Shown one piece after another: positions 1-5,340 of a stretch of DNA of 7,173 bases. Within the stretch, counting starts at the first letter, position 1; each line of letters begins with the position of its first letter. The notes below the pieces were generated by a model. The model saw only the letters and a list, made by a program, of their open reading frames with translations. It searched no databases and was not told where the DNA came from. This DNA is from Paracoccaceae bacterium (lineage in GTDB: Bacteria > Pseudomonadota > Alphaproteobacteria > Rhodobacterales > Rhodobacteraceae): the NCBI GenBank assembly GCA_016764835.1, contig JAESRD010000166.1:1-7173 (forward strand), read 5' to 3'. A program made the position numbers and the translations under genes.

Positions 1-1206
1 AGAGCCCGCCATAAGCAGCCCGTCGCCGGTCACAACATAGCGCATTGGCCGCAAGCCAGAGCGGTCTAACCCGCCACAGACCCAGCGGCCATCAGTCATC
101 GCAAGTGCCGCCGGGCCGTCCCACGGCTCCATTACCGCATTGCAATAGGCGTACATGTCTTTCCACGGCTTCGGGATATCCACGGCCGACTTTGACCATG
201 CTTCGGGCACCATCATGGTCTTGGCCATCGGCGCTGAGCGCCCGGCCCGCACCATCATCTCAAACACGGCATCAAGCGCGGCACTGTCAGACGAGCCGGG
301 CAGTACGATCGGTTTAATATCGTCAGCCTTGTCACCAAACGTGGCACTGGCCATGCGGATTTCATGGCTTTTCATCCAGTTAAGGTTGCCCTTAAGCGTG
401 TTAATCTCGCCGTTATGCGCGAGCATCCGAAACGGCTGCGCTAGCCACCATTGCGGAAACGTATTGGTCGAATAGCGCTGGTGATACAGCGCAAAGGCGC
501 TCGTAAACCGCTCATCAAGCAGGTCCGGGAAGAACTCAGCCACCTGTTCGGCCAGCATCATGCCTTTGTAGATAATCGACCGACAGGACAGGCTGGCAAT
601 ATAAAGCGCGCCAATGCCCGCCGCCGCTGCGGCTTTCTCTATCCGACGGCGAATAATATACAGCTCGCGCTCAAACTCGACACGGTCCGTGCCCTTTTCA
701 CAGCGGATCAAGATCTGTTCAATCTCAGGCCGGGTCGCATTGGCCTTCTCCCCCAGAACGCCCACATTTACTGGCACATGACGCCAGCCATAAATGTAGT
801 GGCCCATGCGCAGAACTTCGGTCTCAACGATCGTGCGGCAGGTCTCTTGCGCGCCAAAATCTGTGCGCGGCAAGAACACTTGGCCAACGGCAATCAGCTT
901 GTCATCGGCGGGCTCATGGCCCGTGCGCCGCACTTGGTCATAGAAAAACGGCACAGGGATTTGCACGTGAATACCAGCGCCGTCGCCGGTTTTACCGTCG
1001 GCATCAACCGCACCACGGTGCCAGATCGCCTTGAGCGCCTCGATGCCTTTTTCAACGACATCGCGTGTTGGCTTGCCATCAATGGCCACCACAAACCCAA
1101 CCCCGCAAGACGAACGTTCGTCTTCGTCACGGTACAGCCCGTTCTCAGCCATCCACTGGCGTTTGGCGGTTTCAGCAGCAACCCAGTTTTCATCATAGGT
1201 GGTCAT
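1..1206 (-). CDS. gltB: Glutamate synthase large subunit, N-terminal part (runs off the window)
   Basis: This is the N-terminal 402 codons of the large subunit of NADPH-dependent glutamate synthase (GOGAT). The enzyme makes two glutamates from glutamine and 2-oxoglutarate in cytoplasmic ammonium assimilation. The visible part is the class II glutamine amidotransferase domain. Translation gives a short propeptide and then Cys34 in SSCGVGF, the expected mature N-terminal nucleophile. Further family motifs are HRGAVDADGKTGDG (63-76), HQRYSTNTFPQW (242-253), AHNGEINTLKGN (263-274) and SDSAALD further on. The FMN and 3Fe-4S synthase domains, about 1,100 more residues in the family, lie beyond position 1. 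The ATG at 1206-1204 directly abuts the TAA of the upstream GFA gene, and an AAGGAG Shine-Dalgarno sits 8 nt before it. The frame is open throughout. Identification is very secure; the 3' end cannot be judged here. Confidence 0.97.
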   Translation of the reverse strand, partial: MTTYDENWVAAETAKRQWMAENGLYRDEDERSSCGVGFVVAIDGKPTRDVVEKGIEALKAIWHRGAVDADGKTGDGAGIHVQIPVPFFYDQVRRTGHEPADDKLIAVGQVFLPRTDFGAQETCRTIVETEVLRMGHYIYGWRHVPVNVGVLGEKANATRPEIEQILIRCEKGTDRVEFERELYIIRRRIEKAAAAAGIGALYIASLSCRSIIYKGMMLAEQVAEFFPDLLDERFTSAFALYHQRYSTNTFPQWWLAQPFRMLAHNGEINTLKGNLNWMKSHEIRMASATFGDKADDIKPIVLPGSSDSAALDAVFEMMVRAGRSAPMAKTMMVPEAWSKSAVDIPKPWKDMYAYCNAVMEPWDGPAALAMTDGRWVCGGLDRSGLRPMRYVVTGDGLLMAGS

Positions 1207-1647
1207 TTAGTCGTCTCCTTCTGGGTCGGTTATTCCATAGCTAGCAAGGGCTTCGGCCCTCGTCTGGCGCAAATGATCACCAGCAAAGGCAAAGCCCGCT
1301 GGTTTGTGGTCGATGTATATTTCTTTGGTGACGGTAAGCCCGGCAGCGTCTTCGAACAGCCCGGCGCAAAGCTCATAGCTTTCGTGCTCGCCCGCCTTGA
1401 GGTGATACCAAAGCGACGAGCCGCATGTGCCGCAAAAGCCGCGCTCGGCCCAGTCTGACGAGGCAAAGTTCTGCACCGGGCCGCCGTAGCGCAGGTCATC
1501 TGGCTTGACCGACAAACACACCAGCGCCGAGCCAACCCAACGGCGGCACATTTCGCAATGACACACGTGTAGCTCGCCACCATGCGCGGCAACATCAAGC
1601 GTGACCGCGCCGCAAAGGCAGTGGCCGTGGAGGGGGGGCGTGCTCAT
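1207..1647 (-). CDS. GFA-family zinc-binding protein
   Basis: A 146-residue cytoplasmic protein of the GFA (glutathione-dependent formaldehyde-activating enzyme/centromere protein V-like) fold. The cysteine pattern is complete: C10-x-C12 (GHCLCGAV), C29-x-C31-x2-C34 (CHCEMC) and C72-x2-C75 (FCGTCGSSLW). In the family these bind structural and catalytic zinc. The C-terminal IYIDHKPAGFAF segment is also typical. Length and domain content match a single-domain member. Family annotation as formaldehyde-activating is often over-specific, so substrate and reaction are unassigned. The ATG overlaps the TGA of the preceding gene by 4 nt (ATGA), with AAAGAGG about 10 nt upstream, which suggests translational coupling. 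Its TAA touches the ATG of gltB. A run of seven C residues falls in codons 3-6. Confidence 0.88.
   Translation of the reverse strand: MSTPPLHGHCLCGAVTLDVAAHGGELHVCHCEMCRRWVGSALVCLSVKPDDLRYGGPVQNFASSDWAERGFCGTCGSSLWYHLKAGEHESYELCAGLFEDAAGLTVTKEIYIDHKPAGFAFAGDHLRQTRAEALASYGITDPEGDD
1215..1220 (-). promoter_or_regulatory. Shine-Dalgarno of gltB inside the GFA gene
   Basis: The minus strand reads AAGGAG here, 8 nt before the gltB ATG. It lies within the last codons of the GFA-family gene (Pro-Glu-Gly-Asp-Asp-stop). It fixes the gltB start and means the end of the upstream gene is constrained both as protein and as a ribosome binding site. Confidence 0.8.
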
Positions 1648-2333
1648 GGGCTGGGTGCCTCTTTGGACAGAGTTGGGGCGCAGATTGTGTCGAGGTCGGT
1701 TGAGAAGAAACCGGACTCACCGAGCCAGATAAATTGCTGCGGCGTCGCTTGGTCATCCTCGGTTGCGTCTTGGCTGATCGCGATACTATCGCCCAGAATA
1801 ATCATCATGGTTGCCGGATCGACAAAGATCTCGCCATCCAGACTAATCGGGCTCGGCGGCACAGTTTGCAGAATGGCGGCCAAAGTGACCGTGCCCGTCA
1901 GCAGAGAAACCCCGTCGATCACCACGCGGCCACCATCCAAAATATAGGTGCCGTCGAACGAAATTTTCCAGCTGCCGACATCTTCGATCCCCATCTGCGC
2001 GGTTTGACTAAAAGTATCGCGCCCAGTCTCTAGCAACTGAGATATTGAAATCGGGTCCGGTCCGATCTCTAGACTAAACATGCCGTCGTTCAACACTTCA
2101 GTCAGTGAAAACAATGTGTTGGCCTCGGCATCAACCAATGAAAGTGACGGCGGCTCGCCCTGTTCATAGGTTTCGGAATAGGTGCTGCCATCAGCGCAAC
2201 GCGAGAAATTCTCGACCCTACAGCCCTCATAAACCACCGTCAAAAACGGCTCGCAACTTGCCCGCAGCTCATCCGGTGTTTGCGCATATGCCCCAGCCGG
2301 GACCAGCGCCAAAAGAGCCGCGAATGCGCGCAT
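1644..2333 (-). CDS. Exported four-cysteine protein, copy 3 (unknown function)
   Basis: I do not recognise this 229-residue protein. Its N-terminus (MRAFAALLALVPAGAYAQ) is a good signal peptide with a likely cut after AYA, so it should be periplasmic or secreted. The mature chain has only four cysteines, C27, C38, C46 and C218. Their C-x10-C-x7-C plus distant C spacing matches the two upstream genes. Shared blocks are FLTV after the first Cys, a DTF segment near 106, GGRVVIDG near 134-141, and the C-terminal QFIWLGESGFFS before C218. The middle is much more divergent than in copies 1 and 2. The mature protein is acidic, with no membrane segment beyond the signal. The start is set by GAGG 6 nt before ATG. 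The ATG shares one base with the TGA of copy 2 (TGATG), and the TGA overlaps the GFA start. Probably co-translated with both neighbours. Confidence 0.85.
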   Translation of the reverse strand: MRAFAALLALVPAGAYAQTPDELRASCEPFLTVVYEGCRVENFSRCADGSTYSETYEQGEPPSLSLVDAEANTLFSLTEVLNDGMFSLEIGPDPISISQLLETGRDTFSQTAQMGIEDVGSWKISFDGTYILDGGRVVIDGVSLLTGTVTLAAILQTVPPSPISLDGEIFVDPATMMIILGDSIAISQDATEDDQATPQQFIWLGESGFFSTDLDTICAPTLSKEAPSP

Positions 2334-3013
2334 CAGCCAGCCACCTCAAACGAAGACATCACAACGCTACAGCCAAAGATTGGCGTATCAGTCAAAAACC
2401 CGTTCTGACCGGGCAGGATAAACTGCACCGGGCTGTCATCGGTATCAAAACTATCCGACGGTGTGGTCACCCTGCCAGCGCCAGAGATAAACATCCGCCA
2501 ATCGCGACTGACAAACTCATGGCCCTCGCTGCGCCACTTCTCAATGCCGTCAGAATCCAGCGCCCGAATGATATATTCGGTCTGCTCCAGCATAATGCCG
2601 TCAATCTCTACGGTCTCGCCGGTCAGCCGGTCTTGGCCGATATAGCGCGTTGTGCCAATCTCTTCAGACAGGGTCTGAAAGTCGTAAGTATCGTAGCCAT
2701 AAGCAAAAAGTTCGGTCATCGAGGCGCTATCAACTGAGCCGCCTTCGAGCTGTTCTGAATGGTTGGAATAGACATGAAAGCTCTCCATCCACCGGGCTTC
2801 ATAGTCGATTGAGCCGACATAGTTGATGCCGTCCGCATCAAGATCAACCCGGCGCTGATAGCCCTCTGGGTCATTGTCGCAATGAAAGTGATGGCTCACA
2901 CCGCAACCCTTGTTTTGGATCGTCAGATAGGCAGTGCAGCCTGCGGGCAGGCTAAAGCTTTCGGCCAAGGCCGGAAGCGGCAAAAGAGCGAGAAAAGCTG
3001 ATAATATACGCAT
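2333..3013 (-). CDS. Exported four-cysteine protein, copy 2 (unknown function)
   Basis: Function not recognised. The protein is 226 residues from the ATG at 3013. I prefer this start because AAGGA lies 6 nt upstream and it gives a clean signal peptide (MRILSAFLALLPLPALA, cut before ESF). An in-frame ATG at 3028 would add MEGYF, but it has no Shine-Dalgarno and overlaps the one used by the inner start. Cysteines are C26, C37, C45 and C215 only: C-x10-C-x7-C, then 170 residues to the last. It is clearly homologous to the upstream copy 1: MTELFA.GYDTYDF (99-112), TGETVEIDG (131-139), EFVSRDWRMFISG (166-178) and PGQNGF...C.VVMS (201-220). Counting by eye, 13 of the 25 residues in the C-terminal block match. 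Predicted periplasmic or secreted and disulfide bonded. A 24-nt gap separates it from copy 1, and it has a 1-nt overlap with copy 3. Confidence 0.86.
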   Translation of the reverse strand: MRILSAFLALLPLPALAESFSLPAGCTAYLTIQNKGCGVSHHFHCDNDPEGYQRRVDLDADGINYVGSIDYEARWMESFHVYSNHSEQLEGGSVDSASMTELFAYGYDTYDFQTLSEEIGTTRYIGQDRLTGETVEIDGIMLEQTEYIIRALDSDGIEKWRSEGHEFVSRDWRMFISGAGRVTTPSDSFDTDDSPVQFILPGQNGFLTDTPIFGCSVVMSSFEVAG

Positions 3014-3019
3014 AAAATA

Positions 3020-3024
3020 TCCTT
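3020..3024 (-). promoter_or_regulatory. Shine-Dalgarno deciding the start of copy 2
   Basis: AAGGA on the minus strand lies 6 nt before the ATG at 3013-3011. The upstream in-frame ATG (3028-3026) overlaps the preceding bases and has only GC-rich sequence ahead of it. The inner start is therefore favoured. Confidence 0.75.
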
Positions 3025-3037
3025 CCATCGGGCGGCG

Positions 3038-3721
3038 CTACTGCGCTGCCTTAGACATAACAACACCACAATCAAATTTTGGGCGTGACGAGAAAAACCC
3101 CGGCTCGCCGGGATAGGCAAACTCGACCGGGCTGGCGTCAAACACATCATCAGGCGTGCTTTGCTCCCATGATGTGCCGAGCAAGAATATCCGGTGCCGC
3201 TCAGAAACAAACTGCCGTCCAGCGCCAGAATAAAGCACTTCGCCATCGGGCGAGATCAGATCATAGCCATATTCGGTCAGCAGCAATGGCTCGCCGTCAA
3301 TTTCGACGGAACCGCCGGTCAGAGCATCATAGCCAACCACCCGTTCAGGGTCGCGGCCATCATCTGACGTGGTGGTGAAGTCATAAGTGTCATACCGGGT
3401 GGCAAACAGCTCGGTCAGCGATTCTGGATCGGGGGCAGGCACTTGCATAAGCTCAGTGCGGGGCGGATTGGCATAATAGCTTTCAAGCCATTGAAACTCT
3501 TCGTCAATCTTGCGCACCTGATAGGGGCCGTTCTCAACGAAAAGCGCCACCCATTGCGCGCCCGGCGCATCGGCTTCGCATTGCCAAACATGGGTGACAA
3601 TACAGGCGCGGTGCTGAACGGTCAGTATTCCGGTGCAGCCCACGGGCGGCTCAAACGTGGTTTGTGCAGCGCCCGCAACAGGGGCAAGCGCCAGTGCGAC
3701 GGCAGCAATATGTCCATTCAT
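3038..3721 (-). CDS. Exported four-cysteine protein, copy 1 (unknown function)
   Basis: Function not recognised. The 227-residue protein starts MNGHIAAVALALAPVAGAAQ, a hydrophobic signal-like segment with Ala-rich cleavage options near residues 17-19. The n-region has no Lys or Arg, only His4, which makes the signal weaker than in copies 2 and 3. Cysteines are C29, C40, C48 and C218 only: C-x10-C-x7-C, then 170 residues to the last, as in copy 2. Shared blocks with copy 2 are SLTELFATRYDTYDF (101-115), TGGSVEIDG (135-143), QFVSERHRIFLLG (170-182) and PGEPGFFS...C.VVMS (204-223). The mature chain is acidic and has no further membrane span. GGAG lies 9 nt before the ATG. The gene begins 36 nt after gltD with no terminator between, so it is very likely in the same transcript. 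It ends with TAG 24 nt before the copy 2 start. Confidence 0.85.
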   Translation of the reverse strand: MNGHIAAVALALAPVAGAAQTTFEPPVGCTGILTVQHRACIVTHVWQCEADAPGAQWVALFVENGPYQVRKIDEEFQWLESYYANPPRTELMQVPAPDPESLTELFATRYDTYDFTTTSDDGRDPERVVGYDALTGGSVEIDGEPLLLTEYGYDLISPDGEVLYSGAGRQFVSERHRIFLLGTSWEQSTPDDVFDASPVEFAYPGEPGFFSSRPKFDCGVVMSKAAQ

Positions 3722-3757
3722 GATCGGGGTCTCCCTATCCCAAGTGTGGCGCGGCTG

Positions 3758-5194
3758 TTATTGCGCAGCAATGCCAGCCTGCGACCGCTCTAGATAGGAC
3801 AATACAGCAGCAGCGCTGTCACGCCCATCACGGATTGCCCAGACCACAAGACTGGCCCCGCGCACGATGTCGCCAACGGCAAATACACCTTCAAGGCTGG
3901 TCTGCCCGGTGCCAAACTCGGCCCGAATAGTCCCCCAGCGCGTCACCTCTAGCCCGTCCGTACCCCACAGCTGCGGCAGCGGTTCAGGCTCAAAGCCCAG
4001 CGCTTTAATCACCAGATCGGCAGGCTCGGCGTAATCAGCGCCGTCTATCACTTCAGGGCTGCGCCGCCCGGTCGCATCTGCCGGGCCGAGGCGCATCTTA
4101 TGCACCATCACCGTAGTAACCGGTGAGCCGGCAAAGCCAGCCGGAGCCGCGAGCCATACAAACTCGACACCCTCTTCCTCGGCATTTTGTACTTCGCGCT
4201 GGCTGCCGGGCATATTCGCCCTGTCACGCCGATAAAGCAGCTTCACGCTGTCGGCACCTTGGCGAATGGCCGTGCGCACACAATCCATCGCCGTGTCGCC
4301 ACCGCCAATAACCACGACCCGTTTACCAGCCGCATTCAGCTCACCACTGTTAAACTCAGGCACATCATCGCCAAAGCCGACACGGTTAGACACTGTAAGA
4401 TAGTCAATCGCCCGGACAATGCCCTCAGCATCTGCGCCCGGATTATCAAGATCGCGGCTTTTATAAACGCCGGTGGCGATGATTACCGCATCATGCTTGC
4501 CACGGATCGCATCAAACGACAGATCTTCGCCGACCAAACAGTTGAGCACCATCTCAACGCCCGCCTGCTCAAGCTGATCAATCCGCCGCGTAACGACGTC
4601 CTTTTCCAGCTTAAAACTCGGGATACCGTAGGTCAGCAAGCCGCCGCCACGGTCATAACGGTCATAAACCGTGACCTGAAGCCCAGCGCGGCGCAGCACA
4701 TCAGCCGCCGCCAAACCGCCCGGCCCGGCGCCAATGACGCCAACGCTCTCGGCGCGCTCAACATCGGGGCTTGCCGGTTTCACCCAACCGTTCTCCCAGG
4801 CCAAATCGGTAATATATTTCTCAATAGCGCCAATGGTCACTGTGCCGTGGCCAGACTGCTCAATCACGCAATTGCCTTCGCAAAGCCGGTCTTGTGGGCA
4901 GATACGCCCACATATCTCGGGGAAAGTATTGGTCGCCTGGCTCAGCTCATAGGCTTCTTGCAACCGCCCTTCGGCAGTCATCCGCAGCCAGTCGGGAATG
5001 TTGTTGTGCAATGGACAATGCGTTTGGCAATAGGGGACACCGCACTGGCTACACCGGCTGGCCTGTTCAGCGGCCTTAGCAGCGGCATATTCCGAATATA
5101 TTTCGTGAAAGTCCTCGCGGCGCGCAGTCTCATCGCGCTTCATCGGCATATCACGGCCAATATCCACAAATTTTAGCATTTTTTGAATGGCCAA
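3758..5194 (-). CDS. gltD: Glutamate synthase small subunit, FAD/NADPH-binding, TTG start
   Basis: This is the small (beta) subunit of NADPH-glutamate synthase. It oxidises NADPH and passes electrons through FAD and iron-sulfur clusters to GltB for the 2-oxoglutarate plus glutamine reaction. At 478 residues it is full family length. The N-terminal Fe-S domain has C48, C51, C56 and C60 (CSQCGVPYCQTHC), then C95, C99, C105 and C109 (CGRICPQDRLCEGNC). The FAD dinucleotide motif is GVIGAGPGG (152-160), and the NADPH motif is VVVIGGGDTAMD (293-304). The C-terminal FAD segment is GVFAVGDIVRGASLVVWAI (436-454). I choose TTG at 5194-5192 because GGAGG sits 7 nt upstream and related GltD proteins carry a few residues before MLKFV. 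The alternative ATG at 5179 lies 22 nt from that Shine-Dalgarno. It appears to be the first gene of the glt operon, with gltB five genes downstream. Confidence 0.96.
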   Translation of the reverse strand: MAIQKMLKFVDIGRDMPMKRDETARREDFHEIYSEYAAAKAAEQASRCSQCGVPYCQTHCPLHNNIPDWLRMTAEGRLQEAYELSQATNTFPEICGRICPQDRLCEGNCVIEQSGHGTVTIGAIEKYITDLAWENGWVKPASPDVERAESVGVIGAGPGGLAAADVLRRAGLQVTVYDRYDRGGGLLTYGIPSFKLEKDVVTRRIDQLEQAGVEMVLNCLVGEDLSFDAIRGKHDAVIIATGVYKSRDLDNPGADAEGIVRAIDYLTVSNRVGFGDDVPEFNSGELNAAGKRVVVIGGGDTAMDCVRTAIRQGADSVKLLYRRDRANMPGSQREVQNAEEEGVEFVWLAAPAGFAGSPVTTVMVHKMRLGPADATGRRSPEVIDGADYAEPADLVIKALGFEPEPLPQLWGTDGLEVTRWGTIRAEFGTGQTSLEGVFAVGDIVRGASLVVWAIRDGRDSAAAVLSYLERSQAGIAAQ

Positions 5195-5201
5195 AGCCTA
5201 C

Positions 5202-5206
5202 CCTCC
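5202..5206 (-). promoter_or_regulatory. Shine-Dalgarno of gltD (supports TTG start)
   Basis: GGAGG on the minus strand ends 7 nt before the TTG at 5194-5192, an ideal distance. It is too far (22 nt) from the first ATG. Its first base is also the last base of an adjacent 6-bp hairpin, so folding of the leader could affect access to it. Confidence 0.75.
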
Positions 5207-5220
5207 GAGCAACGTGCTCG
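5206..5220. repeat. Perfect inverted repeat touching the gltD ribosome binding site
   Basis: CGAGCA-ACG-TGCTCG on the plus strand: 6-bp perfect arms and a 3-nt loop. On the gltD transcript it would form a GC-rich hairpin whose 3' base is the first base of the GGAGG Shine-Dalgarno. It could be a leader stem or an operator half; the sequence alone does not decide. Confidence 0.6.
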
Positions 5221-5224
5221 CCTG

Positions 5225-5237
5225 AATACGGGGTATT
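5225..5237. repeat. Short inverted repeat in the gltD leader
   Basis: AATAC-GGG-GTATT on the plus strand: 5-bp perfect arms around three bases. It lies 4 nt from the larger hairpin at 5206-5220. On its own it is short enough to be chance; it is notable only because of its neighbour. Confidence 0.4.
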
Positions 5238-5262
5238 GCACTCGATTAAAAGTAAGAAAGGC

Positions 5263-5329
5263 TGACCTAATTAAAAGAATTATCAGTGTCGTGACTGAAA
5301 GTTTCTAGAATTACTCTAATTTTAGGTCA
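5263..5329. repeat. Imperfect inverted repeat with TGACCTAA ends
   Basis: TGACCTAA at 5263-5270 is mirrored exactly by TTAGGTCA at 5322-5329. The complementarity continues inward into AT-rich sequence, at about 16 of 20 positions if a 2-nt gap is allowed, leaving roughly 25 nt between the arms. The heptamer AGAATTA also occurs twice in direct orientation (5276-5282 and 5307-5313), 31 bp apart. On the minus strand the stem is followed by a pyrimidine/T-rich stretch (GCCTTTCTTACTTTT). It may be a regulator site, an attenuator or a weak terminator. Confidence 0.5.
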
Positions 5330-5340
5330 CCTGTACTTAC

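Larger units (their letters stand above)
5195..5340 (-). promoter_or_regulatory. Intergenic region between uppP and gltD, probable glt leader/promoter
   Basis: This is the only sizeable non-coding stretch in the window, and its upper part is much more AT-rich than the flanking genes. The glt operon promoter probably lies here. I found -10-like hexamers (TAAAAT, TTTAAT, GATAAT on the minus strand) but no matching TTGACA-like -35 at 16-18 nt, and no sigma-54 GG/GC pair at the right spacing. The promoter is therefore placed by position, not by motif. The region contains a large imperfect inverted repeat (5263-5329) and two small perfect ones (5225-5237, 5206-5220). I see no convincing intrinsic terminator for uppP apart from the possibility discussed for the large repeat. 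Confidence 0.5.

Noticed and set aside
451..1458. Long plus-strand open frame of 335 codons
   Set aside because: It lies antisense to gltB and the GFA gene, both of which have clear family motifs. It spans the junction between them, and its translation has no recognisable motif. It is a by-product of GC-biased codon use.
1207..1647. Naming the GFA gene gfa with a formaldehyde detoxification role
   Set aside because: Only the zinc-cysteine fold is visible. No formaldehyde or glutathione pathway genes are nearby, and the family is functionally broad.
2105..2737. Plus-strand frame of 210 codons opposite copies 2 and 3
   Set aside because: The product is rich in Pro, His and Arg with no domain. 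The minus-strand genes are supported by signal peptides, paralogy and start/stop overlaps.
1644..3721. The exported proteins as lipoproteins (Cys after AG or VG)
   Set aside because: The first Cys falls 8-12 residues beyond the hydrophobic core. Position -3 is Pro, Pro or Arg instead of Leu, and good signal peptidase I sites (ALA, AYA) precede it in copies 2 and 3. The Cys is part of the C-x10-C-x7-C frame.
4187..5176. Long plus-strand open frame of 329 codons opposite gltD
   Set aside because: It is entirely antisense to a full-length GltD with all Fe-S and nucleotide motifs. Its product has no motif and it has no convincing ribosome binding site.
5263..5329. A classical intrinsic terminator for uppP
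   Set aside because: The stem is imperfect and AT-rich with a long loop, and the T tract is interrupted. It is kept only as one possible reading of the inverted repeat.
5195..5340. A sigma-70 or sigma-54 promoter with defined hexamers
   Set aside because: -10-like sequences occur by chance in the AT-rich stretch, but none has a matching -35, and no GG/GC pair at sigma-54 spacing was found.
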